The notes under the pieces were generated by a model. That model was not told where the DNA came from. It saw only the letters and a list, made by a program, of their open reading frames with translations, and ran no database searches. 64,000 nt of DNA. It comes from Marthasterias glacialis. Lineage: Eukaryota > Echinodermata > Asteroidea > Forcipulatida > Asteriidae. The stretch's first letter is position 1, and each line of letters begins with the position of its first letter. This document shows positions 39,796-52,640 of the stretch, piece after piece. The stretch is from contig OU452228.1 of NCBI GenBank assembly GCA_911728455.2, forward strand, positions 18,390,724 through 18,454,723. The letters run 5' to 3'. The translations under genes and the position numbers were made by a program.

Positions 39796-41688
39796 TAACG
39801 CGCGTCTCTAACAGGTGAGCAATCACCTTTAAAGTAGTGTCGTTGAAACCACGGATATTTCCCCGTGTTTTGAAGCGAGGAGAAACGTGAAATCCACCGT
39901 CGTCGCATTTCATCGCCGGAGTGATATTTCATGTTTCATAGTCCCCCGCCGTGAACCAGGCAGTTAATCGATTTCGAGACACGCAGTGCCAGCGAGTGTG
40001 GTATCCCTAATTGGACACGGGGATTGTAAACGGTCTACGGGCGACGCGCTCGGGCACGCGCGATGATTTGCACGAAATTCTTGCCGTGTGATTCTTGGTT
40101 CATATTTCACTCTATATCAATACAAGGGAGGTGTTCTCGATGTCATGCCCCCCCCCCCCTTTCAGTGGATGTTGCTGGATTTTATTTCACGCTACGTAGC
40201 CCATGCATATTCAATGCGTCGATCGCTACTGAAAAGTGAGGGGACGGGCAAGTGCAAGTCTTGGAAAATACATCTTGTGTACATGCACCGCCACACCCAA
40301 TATGTTAAATATTAAGTGCTTTTTATATATGTGGTCGTGGTTCATTATTTTTGACCAGGAGGCGACTGAAAGGGGCTGATATTTAACAGGTACAAAAAAA
40401 AAATCCTAAATGGGTTTTGTACCTGGGTTCCCTCTTACTTAAAACCCGGATTCTGCACAGAATCCGGTGTACAGGTATTGTGATGTCACGAGAAATACAA
40501 GATATTTTTATGCACGATCCTTTTTTAATACCCGCGTTACGACGATTCCTTCAGTCCTGCATCAATTCTATCACCCGGTCTAAAAAGTGGGGGACATGTT
40601 CCCCTCCCACCCCCGTCCCCTACCCGTCGACGGCCATCTCACACGACTGTGCGGTACCTGACTTTAATGTAACCCGGACTAAGCCCCCATGTACCTAAAC
40701 ATAGTCCGGGCTGCATTTTTTTCTTCTTCCTCGAAAAAAAAGGGATTCCCTTTCTTGGAATCGATTTAAAAAAAGAAAAAAAATAAATAGATAAATACCC
40801 ATCGAAAAACATTGCGTCCAGGCTACGTTTAGTAACGGGGTTGGGGCTACATTTTAACGCTGCACGCACGACTGTACGTATACTTAATAAAAAAATAAAA
40901 AAAAAAAAAACAATAAAAAAAAAACAAAAAAAAAACCTTCAATGCAAACCGTTCATGCTTGTAACAGTCATGCGATCTGCATATCGTTTTTCCTCTGTTC
41001 TTTTACCTTGTATGTTATAATTTCCCTTTTACAATTTTTTTTATTTTTCGGATTTTAATTTTGTATGCGTAAGATTTATCTATTGAAACAAGCGGCCGAT
41101 AAAAAGTGTTACTCAGCCGTAACAAATAATTTATTCAAATGATTTAGAATAATTTATTCAAATCATTAGCATTGTCTCCAGCGGCTAAATATAGAAGATC
41201 GCAAGCAGATACATTCTTCGGCATATTTCACACAAGCACTTAAATATAAAGCCGTTGAAGGGTATATTATGATCCGTGCTCAAGCCGATTCTACCTTGAA
41301 AATGAATTGCTTCCAGCGAACCAAATTTAAACGAGAAAGATATTTTGGGACGACTAAAATTAATAAATCGCGGGTTAACCTAACCTTGAATATGGCTATT
41401 TAATGTTGTTTTTGATACGATTATCCCAACCTCACTACGTGAAAATGTGTACGACAGCATGCCCGCTGTTGGGACCCAGAAGTCAGCTATAATATTACAA
41501 TGTTCATTTCGCCTGCATTTTGTCTCTGTGTCGCTAGGCACCCGGCTAAAATAATTGAGCAGCCAGCGCGCGGAGTTTATTCATTGTGCTCCACATACAA
41601 CTTCTTTTTTATTTCATTAAACATTCTGTCATTACTCGTTGATTTGTTTTCTTCTTTTTTTCCCGTTCGATATCTCATTTGAAAGTTT
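39796..41688. other. intergenic, no gene found
   Basis: A-rich low complexity at 40880-40936 and C-runs at 40149-40159. No domain in any frame. Confidence 0.4.
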
Positions 41689-41945
41689 TAAGACCCGTTT
41701 CAACCGTCGCGCTCTCGCCGTTTCGAATTCAACTCATTTGAGTTCGAGAATAGCGCGGCATTAACGCGGCAGTGGTATCAAACGTCGTGCTTCTGTCGAA
41801 CTTTGCCAATAGCACGGCAGGGTCTGTCGAGCCATGGTCGAGCTAAGCCTCTGCCGCGCCGAATTCCAAAGGTAGTTCCACCGTCGCACTCCTTGGAATG
41901 ATTTTAATTCGACACGGCAAGAGTGCAACGTTTGAAAAGGGCCTT
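41689..41945. mobile_element. MITE with AAGACCCGTTTCAACCGTCG ends
   Basis: 257 bp. The right end is the complement of AAGGCCCTTTTCAAACGTTG. Arms of about 50 bases carry GCGCTCTCGCCG / CGGCAAGAGTGC and several GC[AG]CGGCA motifs. TTAA appears at both borders, so a TTAA target duplication is possible. Confidence 0.8.
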
Positions 41946-43764
41946 AATAACAGTGGTCATCATACGAAATTAGCAATCTAACATTCAATTTTTAAAAGTA
42001 AAAATCAGCTTGAGCACGGATCATTTATATCTTTAATAAAAGCATTTGATTAAAAAATAACATATAATAGTACAGCAGGTTATCTTTATAAAATTAAATT
42101 TGGATGATGTCAAGGTAGGTCAGGGGAATCTTCGACTGCCGAAGTAATGATCAATTTCGTTGTGGAACCGTAACTGTTTTGTCTACCTTGCCTTGAATCA
42201 ATAGTGACTTGCAGTGTTTCATGCCGCGGATGTCTTACCTTTGTGCGAGGTGCAACTACACTAGCACTGTCTGATTTTTTGTTTCTCCAGAGAAATGCGC
42301 CAAGATAGTTTTAACATGCGAACCCAAAGCTGTTGACTGCACTTTTTCCCCATTAGCTTCGTCAGCGCATGAAATCATTTCCACACAGTTTGACAAGAGC
42401 AGTGGGCACCAGTATCGAAAATCACACTCGGTCTAATTCGATTTATCTAGTAACCGAATAACCGTGTGGCTGACCTCGATGCATCTTTTTTTTAACTCAC
42501 ACATTAACCGGACCGGAGGGTCACAGAATCCGTCTCGCTTTATTCGAGCGTTGGCAAAAAAATCAATCGACGGAGAAAAAAAATGAAATCTAGACATAAT
42601 CGCTCTGAGCTTTTGTTTCACTGGATGTCCAGATTGTTCGAGAAGATAGCGCAGTTTAACACCGTAATCTGTGTTCACACGCAGACACCCAGAAACAGGG
42701 TCATATTATGTGTGTATTGACTACAACAGCTGGCTCGTTTTACTCCTGCACAAGCAGACACACGTGCCCGGTCGGACTTTGAAATGTCTTCAAAAGGGCG
42801 TTAGCCTGCGGTTATCCCAACTTCAGTCTATAACCTTCGGAAATTTCCATACTAATATGACTTATGACTTGTACAAACGTGCCCGGTTTTTCTGTAGACC
42901 TATAAACATTGATGGACAACTCTCTTCCTCACGTATGGGCCTACTACTGTTTCAATAATTTATCATAACCCACTCCCGTTACACCTCTAGCATTCAGTTC
43001 AACTCAACTCAATTTACTTTCTTGTCACGATAAAAAGCATAACATTTGGACAAGGACTCGATATTAAAAAGGCAATAGCATTAAGAAGGCATACAGGGCA
43101 GGAAAGCAGTAGACTATAAATTAACAAGGAAAAAAAAAGTTACGAAACTTTCGACTTGACTTGAGGGGGAGTTCTTTGGCGAATGCCTCCAGACCTAGAA
43201 CACAACGTAAATAATTAGTCCGACTCTGACCGTTGAGCGGCACTGACCTGTCACGTCAAACCGAGTTCTTTAATAACTATTTTGGTGTCATTTCATGACC
43301 CCCGTGTTCCCATTCTTCTTGGCCTAACCCGGCCGCGATTTTTGTTTTCCCCGAACGACATCGCAAAAACAGGTTCTTACGCTCTTTCCCCTTAAAACAG
43401 GATTCCTCGAAAACCAGAAGTGTAAAGAAAAATAATGAAAACATTTACAATCATGAATTGTATAAAGACAAAACTTGCCCAAAAAAAGATGATAAAAAGA
43501 AAACAACATACTGCCGAGGATTCGCACTGGATACCTTCTGCTTGCAAGTCATTAGATTGTCGACTTACACCACCGAAACAATTCAATTGATGTCGTTTTA
43601 ATTAATATCATTCTACATTTCCTGTATACTGGGAGAGGCAATTGTGCAACGCATGCGCAGAAATCATACTATACTACGTCGTGGGGGTGGGGTGGGGGTA
43701 AACATTCGCTTCCAGGCCCCACGTGATTTCGTTCATCGTATTAAAGAATAAACTACAATTATTT
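41946..43764. other. intergenic, no gene found
   Basis: No conserved exon was recognised. Small frames at 42433-42958 lack domains. Confidence 0.4.
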
Positions 43765-43920
43765 AGTTTGCGGTAACACCATGCGATTATATCTACTTTG
43801 CTATGATAATACAGTAGATTGTTCTCCGCGGTCGTAGAAAAATAACAGGACAAGTTCTCACAAGAACGATCTACTGTATATAGCAAAGTAGATGTAATCA
43901 CATGGTGTTACCGCAAATCA
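43765..43920. mobile_element. palindromic MITE with TTTGCGGTAACACCATG ends
   Basis: Arms of about 60 bases (43766-43825 and 43862-43919) with few mismatches: TTTGCGGTAACACCATGCGA and the complement of ATCACATGGTGTTACCGCAA. Confidence 0.9.
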
Positions 43921-45085
43921 AACATACATTGATACATCATTAAACTAGTTATACCTTCATTATCTCAATGTATTCATCTTTAGGTAAAGAATACCCGTGA
44001 CTGGGAATAATCGGGAAGAACTGTGACTTTTAATCATCAAGAATGTTTCTCTTATACTGGTTGCAAGAGGAAGGCATTTCTCGATGACAAACCGTTGCCC
44101 AGCTGCGTATTATGGGAATGATAGAGGTGTATGATGGGGTATCATATCATTCCAGCCATTGCAGTAGTTAGTTGCTTCACCGTCTGACAATCCATCAGCA
44201 TGAGCTTGCATTAGGCCCTATTCAAGAAGAAAAACACAACCCAGCGATAGCATCTGCTTCCTGAATGAGCGATGGGGTGGGACTCATTGCCGTGCCACCC
44301 CCCCCCCCCAAAAATATATATATATATATATAAAAACAAAAAGGCCACGCACCATCTTTCTCTGTAAACCGCCGCTCCCTATGGGCCCTATCGCCCCAGT
44401 AGGGTTTCACCTTGATCTTCGCCCCATGCAATGATCTCTTTAGGCTAACGAGATCGTTGTCACTCAGAGCCCATCCACACATTTCTCGGTGTATCTATCC
44501 CCACTCGCGCTGCAGACAACAAGGGGGCAATTATGGCGGGGAAAAAAACGTGGGTCAGACGACTGGTGAATTTCACCATTAAAACACATCTGTTGAAATC
44601 AATAATTAAAGCTATTTTTTTGGCATCCGGCCCCCATAAATTATTTATTTATATTTCAGTTGCTGGGATCGTCTTCGAGAGCTCAACGGGGATTTGAACG
44701 GCCTGCAAAAAGCTGTCATCGGCAGTGTTGCATGGCATGTTTGTATCAAGTCACCAACACGATTTATATTACATGTTTCTACGTGCTTCCTAAATCAAGT
44801 ACTCATGTCGAGTGTTCCGTCCATATGGTTAGATTGGCTGCACATTTTTGGTGCAATAAACTTGGACCGTAATGTGTCGGTAATGAGCTATTCTCGGTGT
44901 CGATGTCACATATGAACCTCAAAACGGGGTTAAAAAGTACAAGAATCTGTTCATTTCCTTTCTTTGTTTTCCCCCATTCTGTTTTTTCCCTGGAGGATTT
45001 ACTATATTCAATCTGAAATGAAATCAACTTCTCGGTTTAGATACAAATTTACCTTAATGAAACCATGGCAAATTTAAACATGACT
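43921..45085. other. intergenic, no gene found
   Basis: (TA)n run at 44315-44332 next to a C-run at 44298-44309. No exon was recognised. Confidence 0.4.
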
Positions 45086-45445
45086 CAAAGCTCCAGCTCA
45101 ACATAGGTAAGAAGAAAAACATAAATGTTCCCAGATTTACATATACCTTACATGGTATAAAGATAATGATGGTAGAAAACTTTCATTAAAATATGTCTGC
45201 CTGAAGTGTTATCGTTTTTGAATAATAAATGAAATAAGATCCAAAATTAATTTTCGTCTCATGAGACCAAAACTCTGCCTAAGAATGCACACAAAAATGC
45301 TGTGTGCATTTTTACCATTCTCTCGTAAATGAGACAACGAAATGAGCTGGCATTTTCACAGGTTGGTTTCGTGACATATATCGTGATTGGTGGGAAGAGT
45401 GGAAGCATTTACAATCAGTTTACCAATGTTGAACTGTGGCTTTAA
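45086..45445. mobile_element. MITE of the AAAGCCCCAGCTC family, copy C
   Basis: Same orientation as copy A; ends CAAAGCTCCAGCTCAACATA and ATGTTGAACTGTGGCTTTAA. Confidence 0.85.
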
Positions 45446-45734
45446 TCTACAAAACATTATACCATTTTTGCACGCTGTGATGGAGTCCATGGTGTGTTTT
45501 TTTTACACCCGAGGCGGCAAATGGCACCCGAGGCGAAAACGACACAAAGGAAGGGTTCAGGTGAAGTGCACTCCACTTAAAAAAAGAAGTAATATACAAA
45601 AGGACAAACTCGTTTTCTAAACGTATGCTTCACTCAAGAGTCTTATTAAACCAAACTTTGACTTGGACTAAAATTAGGAAATCTCAAAAGTACAAAATAA
45701 ATCCATCACGTGCGACTCACTCTGTATAATTCAC

Positions 45735-46072
45735 AGAAGGTGTACATAAACAAAATAACAGGCGGGTGGCTACATCGTCGTCAGACTCAAATTTGCACTG
45801 TAGACTCATAACTAAAAAATAAACCTCCTTTGTGGTAGAATAGGCTACTGGTAGTTTATGAAACAGTAATGTGATAAAATTCAGTGTCACAACATACAAC
45901 TTTAATAAAGGGCTTAGTAACTGTGTTATTATTTGTACCAAAAGCCGACTGTTGATGTGACTTTATCGGTCACAGCATGTATTTGCACGTAGTTTGCCAT
46001 CAGCTGAGATGACGTAGTACCAACTACAGGTCACGTGGTGACATGTAAACATTGGTCGCGCAATCGGTCTAT
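45735..46072. mobile_element. AGACCGATTGCGCGACC-ended transposon, copy C (half)
   Basis: Matches the right half of the copy at 19291 (from ACAAAATAACAGGC through AGCCGACTGTTGATGTGACT to GCGCAATCGGTCTATT). The left end is missing. Confidence 0.85.
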
Positions 46073-46295
46073 TGAGTGAAATTGAATGAGATACTTGTTC
46101 TATTAGCGTCTATCAACGCCGCATTAAAAGATGTACAAGATGTTGATTTGGCTTTTGACAACAACGTGTTAATCTTCTAAAGTAAAATTATATGGTTTTT
46201 TTGTGGCATCATAAGCTCATCGTGTCCCTTTTGTGTTGAATGGTACCAACCTCAAGCAAGTGAACACTACTAAATGATGAAATAATACAAATTGA

Positions 46296-46655
46296 TGAAA
46301 ACCTTTCTTGGGCGTGTCGTTTCAATGATGTTTCGAATAAAATAAAAAAAAAAAAAAAACATCGTGAAAATGCACTGCAAAAACTGGGGTGTTAAATTGA
46401 TTCTCTTGGTATCTGTATGTGACAACACTGACATGGTGCTAATTTTACCAATGATAAAGCAATGGGGATAACTGACACCATGTTGGTGTTGCCACATATA
46501 GATACCAAGATAATCAATTTAACACCCCAGTTTCTGCAGTGCATTTTCACGATGTTTTTTTTGGTATTTTATTCGAAACATCATTGAAACGACACGCCCA
46601 AGAAAAGTTTTCATACCAAGAGAATCAATTTAACACCCCAGTTTTTGCAGTGTGA
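46296..46655. mobile_element. large palindromic element with a third arm copy
   Basis: Left arm 46296-46413, right arm 46498-46613, about 117 bases each, loop about 85 bases. Both arms hold GGGCGTGTCGTTTCAATGAT and AAACTGGGGTGTTAAATTGA or its complement. A further copy of the inner arm (ACCAAGAGAATCAATTTAAC) follows at 46614-46653. Confidence 0.92.
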
Positions 46656-46910
46656 ATTGTTTCAATATTGTTCTTACCAAGTGTCATTTTATTAACACTA
46701 CACTCTATATAAACTCACTTCCCTGTCATTTGAATTTTCCAATACTTCCCTAGGTGGATCTGTAACTCATGGACTCTGTACCACAAAAGCCAGCTATTTG
46801 TAGGTAGCGTTTGGTATTGCGTGATCAGTTCCGTTATCCGTAAGCTTTACAGTGTTAAAACTGGCTGACCTGTATAGCCGAAGCATAGGTAAATTTATGT
46901 TTAAAGCCCC

Positions 46911-47793
46911 AGCTCAACATTGGTAAACTGACTGTAAATGCTTCTATTCTTTGCACAAATCAAGATATTTGTAATGAAACCAACCTGTGAAAATGTCAGT
47001 TCATTTCATTGTTTCATTTGCGAGAAAACGGTAAAAATGCATTCAGCATTTTTGAACACATTCCTATATAGGCAGGAGACGAAAACTTATTTTGGATCTT
47101 AATTCAATTATCATTTAAAAATAATAACACTTCAGGCAGAAATATTTCGACCATCATTTTCTTAATACCATGTAAGGTACAAAGAACTGTGTATTGTTAT
47201 TATTATTATTATTCATAAATACCTGAGACAGTTTATCAATTCTGATTGGCCGAGAGGGCATTACGTGCCATGTTTAAACGGGCGATATAAACATGGTAAA
47301 AAGTGTTTAAAACCGGCTGGCTTGCGAACGAAAAATATAGCCCCTGTATCAGAATAAAGAAGTATACGTGTTTCCAGCTGTTGGGTTTCTGATTGGCTGA
47401 GAGGGCATCAAGTGCCTATAACAGCTGCAGAGACATTAAGATGGACATTCCGTTCAAGGAATTGGCCCGTAAATATGAATAGAAATTTAACGCAGAGTCA
47501 AGCTGAGAAACTGTCAGATTTGTTCCCAATTTTTGAAGGTTTTTGCATGTTTTTGACAGAAAGGCATTTATGAATGGGAATACAGGTGTGCTGAATCGGT
47601 TTTTAACTATTGTTTAAAACTTCTGAGGGGCCTGGTGGCCGATAATTGCCCTCGCCTTCGGCTCGGGCAATTATCGGCCACCAGGCCCCTCATTGGTTTT
47701 AAACAATAGTTAAAAACCTCTTCATCACACCTTTATTCCCTTATTATTACATTTACGTTTTTCTTTTTACCAAATGTTAAGCTGGGGCTTTAA
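46911..47793. mobile_element. MITE of the AAAGCCCCAGCTC family, copy D, interrupted
   Basis: Outer ends TTTAAAGCCCCAGCTCAACA and TGTTAAGCTGGGGCTTTAAA. The body is continuous with the family to about 47176 and resumes near 47752. The 575-base insert contains two diverged copies of TCTGATTGGCCGAGAGGGCA (47241 and 47388) and the long hairpin at 47585-47745. Confidence 0.8.
47585..47745. repeat. long hairpin GGGGCCTGGTGGCCGATAATTG
   Basis: Arms 47594-47654 and 47664-47730 read GTTTTTAACTATTGTTTAAA...GGCCTGGTGGCCGATAATTG against their complement, with the loop CTTCGGCTC. Nearly perfect over about 60 bases with one small bulge. Confidence 0.9.
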
Positions 47794-49567
47794 ATGCATG
47801 AACATTACATTGCTACTGTGTTTTAAACCCATACTTACTGCCCACATCAAATAATTCATTCATATAAACCCCAAAATGCCACAAACATAAATATTTATGT
47901 CTGTTTTTAATAGAACATCATTTTATAAAAGATAGCCTTGTTCAACGTGGTGTTTCTTTCTGTAATGCTCTGAAAGACCCCATAACAAATGTCACGCTCT
48001 CGAGATCCCTATATTTATCAAAAATTGTTAGAAAAGCAGCTTTTCAATGGATGATCATGCTAAGATCCATACTTGAATGTGTTTGAAACCCATAGTTTGT
48101 CGTAGTGCGCGTAACTTGTCATGGATCTGTTTATTGTGACAGCCACTTTGTACTGCATGTCTCTGTTTGTCTGTCAATAGGTAATAGGATACAAAAGCAG
48201 TGCTTCACCCGAACCTAAATGATGTTTGCTATATCTGAAGCTTAAAATTTATTCATCATAATTTCTTAGTGTAACCTAAGTTTGTTTTGTCACGAAAGAT
48301 GATGTATCGTTGATACATAACCTGTGTACTTCATTAAACGCATAAAAAAATAATACAATGTTGGTACAAACCACTATCAAAGTGTCAAACACAAGAGTTT
48401 ATTAATTTGTTGGTGACTGGTAGATCCAATTATATACATTTCTCTCCAAACTGCCCTCATTTTTGTCATCAACAACAAAAGATGACTAAATACTACACCA
48501 AGTTAATTGGAAAATAACACACATATTACAGCTCGTGTAAGTACGATGTCATTGTTTAACATATCAAAACAGTTCTCTGTCTTCTTTCATACACCATTTT
48601 CTGAAGACGAGGGCATCTATTGTTAAAAGAATGATAATGGTCGCCAGGTAAATTAAATGTTTTGTGATAATGACTCCCAAGGCTGAGATGACTGCACTCT
48701 TTTATATAAAAACCAAACTGTGGAAGCTTTCTATATTTTTAGAAATGACTCCACAGCCCTCGATGCTCTAGATCTCTTGATATAGGACTCGAATATTATT
48801 ATATTTCTCGCAGCCTACATGTTTATATATCAGGCAATCACTTCTTTTTTTAGGCAAGAAGCCCTTCGGGAACAGTATTTTTGACTCACTTCAATTCACG
48901 AATTCTCATATTAGCCTGTGGCTGACAATATGAAGTAACTGTGAATGCTGCTGTCTTTATCACTGACATTTTATATGGGAAACTAGGTCTGCTCCTGGAT
49001 TTAAATGTTTTGTGTATTTTTTTATTTTATTTTTTCGTTTCGTTTGCTGGTTGTCTTGCTACAAAGCAAGGTTGCCCATATTGGAAACATACACAACACT
49101 TTGAAATTATGGGCCCAATTTCATGAAATTGTTTGTTGTAAGTAACTAACTATAAAAGGAAAACGTGCGTTACCAAAAGTTTATTTCATAAACATCAAGA
49201 GGATTTGACAGTGTTTGTGTGTTCGCAATGAATTTGTATTTTTGTGCAACGCATCTGCTTATAAGAACTGCCGGCAAGCTATTGCATGTCTCTTGCATTG
49301 CTCACAGTAAACAGCGGTTATGAAGTAGAAGCTGTTTTAAGGGCTGCTCTGTTGGTAGAAAATGTCTACTTGAAGTTTGTTTTATGGTCTCTGGTTAGTG
49401 GTTACTGCACACATAATTGATTCAGGGAATGAGAACGATGACTGTTTCATGTTTGCAAATGTATGTCTCTTTATCGTCACGCTTGTAGTTCGTCTTGCCT
49501 TCTAAGGCCAGATTAATTAGATTAAAATCTGGTCATAGCTTCTTATTCTTCTTTTTTATAATTGACG
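47794..49567. other. intergenic, no gene found
   Basis: AT-rich. 49108-49360 starts GGGCCCAATTTCATGAAATT and may be a diverged relative of the CCAATTTCATAG family. No exon was recognised. Confidence 0.4.
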
Positions 49568-49878
49568 TGTCTTGGCCGAGCGTTCAAGTGCACCAGTCTA
49601 AAGCTCTGGTGTTTCTGATCAGCAGAGCGTGGGTTTGACTCCCGGTCTAGACACTTGTGTCCTTATGCAAGACAACCAATATTGCTTTGTATTGTCCTTC
49701 GAAGGGGACGTAAAGCCGTAGGTTCCATGCGTTGCGTAATGCCCGTAAAAGAACACAGTACACTTATCGCTAAGAGAAGGGATTTGCCCCGGTGTTTCTG
49801 GCAGTGGCTGCTGAATTTGCCACAGCACCTTGTAAACCCATATAACGTGCTACATAAATGGGTCTCATAATTCAAAAA
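49568..49878 (+). repeat. tRNA-derived SINE, long form, near full length
   Basis: Starts TTGGCCGAGCGTTCAAGTGC (A box) and GGGTTTGACTCCCGGTC (B box). It continues with GACACTTGTGTCCTTATGCA, GACGTAAAGCCGTAGGTTCC, GATTTGCCCCGGTGTTTCTG, and ends GGGTCTCATAATTCAAA. Best copy of this family in the window. Confidence 0.85.
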
Positions 49879-52260
49879 CTTAAAAAATCTGTCCTAAAAA
49901 ATATTAATAAAAAGTGCCTTGATTACATAAGTGTTAGTAGATACATGCGCTATATGACACTCCGGTATTAAAATATCTTTTAACGAGATGATACAAGTCA
50001 CATTTCTCATGACATTTTTTTTGAACCATCAAGTATAGGCTTTAGTTTCCTGATTAAATACAAAGTACGGCAATGAAACTTATCGAAAATAACTGCATAT
50101 CAGACCAGCAGGTCGCTTTTAGGCCGGCGACCCCACGGAAATTTCATACACTCACCGTGACCCATCCGCCAATCGACGGCCGACTGGATCCCGTGATGCA
50201 GCAATAAAACAGGCTAATCGTAACAGGAGTAAATTATTTATTGAAGCAGTTTGATTTTGTTATATATTATTCATTTTATGAGTAATTGCATTGAATTAAT
50301 AATAACAGTTAATGGGAAAATACCATGTTCTTGATGATAGATTGATTTTGAGGTAAACTCTGTTGCTAATGGAATAGATCAAAAGTGTTAATTCTGACAA
50401 AGTTTGTAGACCCACCTGATTTTTTTTTTCGCGACTCACTTTTTGGGTCGCAACCCATAGTATGCAATGCATTGGGCCAAGAGCAAATATTTTCGGTCTG
50501 TAATATTGCCAAAGTGGAGAAAATAGCATTTCTAGACTCACATATTCACCACTGCTTATTTCGATTAAAGCAATTGAAATAAGCACTTGCTTGAGTGCAC
50601 ATAATTAATTTCCTGGGAAAAACAGTTGTGTAACTCAGGCGGGGGGGGGGGGGGGCACGGGATCACGGGGGGTACGTGCCCCCTTCCCCACAACTGATGC
50701 CCGCCCCCTGGTGCCCCCGTTTGAAATCTGGCCTTTACAGATTGAAAATTACAAGAATAAAATGTTAAATGTTATAAGCTTTATATAGAATGTTTAATGT
50801 TTTTAAGACTATTTTTTGTTATTTTTTACACGCAGACAGTGTTTTATTTTAATTTTATTTATTGTCATTATTTGTTTTACCTCCACGACAGATTAGTTTA
50901 AAAAACATAGTAAACGGCATAACATAAGAGCGATGAAAGGGGCTTGTTAAGGAAAAATACAAACGGCAAATTACTCGAATAAAAATGGTGCATCCCCCTT
51001 GTGCCCCCTAAACTTTGGCCCTAGTTACGCAGCTGAAAAAAACACACAAACTGTATTTCGTTGTTTTCACTAAAATTCAAGACCTTTATTTTGATGACTT
51101 TTTTGACATGTTGGCTATGTTTTTTATTCAGTTTTTTTTTTATCAAAAATATAAACTTTAATTTTGTTAAAAAACCCCATAACAATTATGCAATTTACTT
51201 TCCCGACCATTTTAAAATAGTCAAAGGGCAGTAGCTCCAATCAAAGTACATCTTGTTATAATATTTTTAATCGATTCACTTTGTAGCCATTAATAACAGT
51301 AAAACGATCGGATTACTTTCAACTGATTCTGTTCGCCAGAAGACTTTTAAGAACAAACATTCAGCGGAAATCAAATTGAAAGGGCAATACTAATTTGTGT
51401 CGAACCGATTTCCTGTGATTAAGACAGTTAAAGATAAGTTGCTGTATTTTTTTTCTTTTCTGTTCCTTTTTTTTTCTTCTTATAGTTTCTTGGTGAAGTC
51501 ATTCAATCTCCCATTAACACAAGAATTTAATCTTTGAAATTTTCACCGCGACGGAGAGGCTCGTGAGTGCTGATGCTCAGTGTTCACGTACTAGAGAACG
51601 GGGTCGTGTAATTTATTTATTTATTATCATTATTATTATCTTTAAATTATTATTATTATTTTTTTTTTGCCTCCAAGCCCCTCTCCTGACCGAAAGGCCC
51701 GAACGCTGCGTTTGACGACATTGCAACATCTCAAGTCATCTCAATGACGACAACATTTTGAACCGGAATGTCTGTTACTTAAATTAGAGCTTGTCACTAA
51801 CTTTACAAGGTGTGACATTTGGAGTCTTTTTTTTTCTTAATATGTTGAGTCCGACCCACTCTGCTCTATGGAACGCATGCTTGTTATCCTCTCCGAACTT
51901 CCGAATGGATACCTCTTTACCAACAATCCAAGACGTCTTTAAAGGCAATGAGAACGAAGAGGAGGGGGTCACAGGCCTTCGCCTCGCAAGACAGCCAGGC
52001 TAGCCAAACCGGTTCGACGGGCCAAAACGGATCATCGTCGATCGCCTGACGGATTTACCAGAACACGTGCTCCTGCCAACGCTCTGTCATAAGCGATTTG
52101 TGTCAACGATTCCACCCAGTCTTAACGTCTTGGTAAATACATTTCGCTACTGGATATATCGGGAAGGTTTGCTCTGGATGCATGTAATTTACTGATGAGA
52201 AAGCCTTTTTGCACACTTCGGTGATGACATCATACATTGGGGATGTATAATGTATTCCCC
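49879..52260. other. intergenic, no gene found
   Basis: A poly-G run at 50640-50655 and the GTTACGCAG motif at 51023 may mark the ends of an element of about 400 bp (50620-51035). TAT-rich repeats lie at 51607-51670. No coding exon was recognised. Confidence 0.4.
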
Positions 52261-52640
52261 CCTGGATCTGGGGGGAACAAAAAAATAACAATAATAATAG
52301 AAAAAATACAAAAATAAATAAATAAATAAATATATTAAAAAAAAGGGAATAAAATCATAAAAATTAAAAAGTTAAATAAATAAACAAGAGAAAGAGAGGG
52401 GAGAGGAAGAACAGAATCAGATAAAAACAGCAAGGTATTCCCCCATCCCACATGTTTCCCCTCATTTCCCTCTCACTGTGCTTTGTATTTCTCTTCCTTT
52501 GATTATTTCATTGTAACTCGTAGCACTGAAAAATTGGTCTTGATTCTCAGCACTTCACTTCACTCGGTCGACCCAAGTGGCTAATTGATACCCAAGACTT
52601 GATTCTCAGCCCCCTAAAGAAAACATCCTGAATCCGCCCA
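52261..52640 (-). mobile_element. GGGCGGATCCAG element, reverse copy
   Basis: In reverse it matches 53670-53935: GGCGGATTCAG start, then AATAATCAAAGG, GGAAATGAGGGGAAACATGT and GGGATGGGGG. Poly-A and (AAAT)n stretches at 52271-52390 lie in the middle. Confidence 0.65.
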
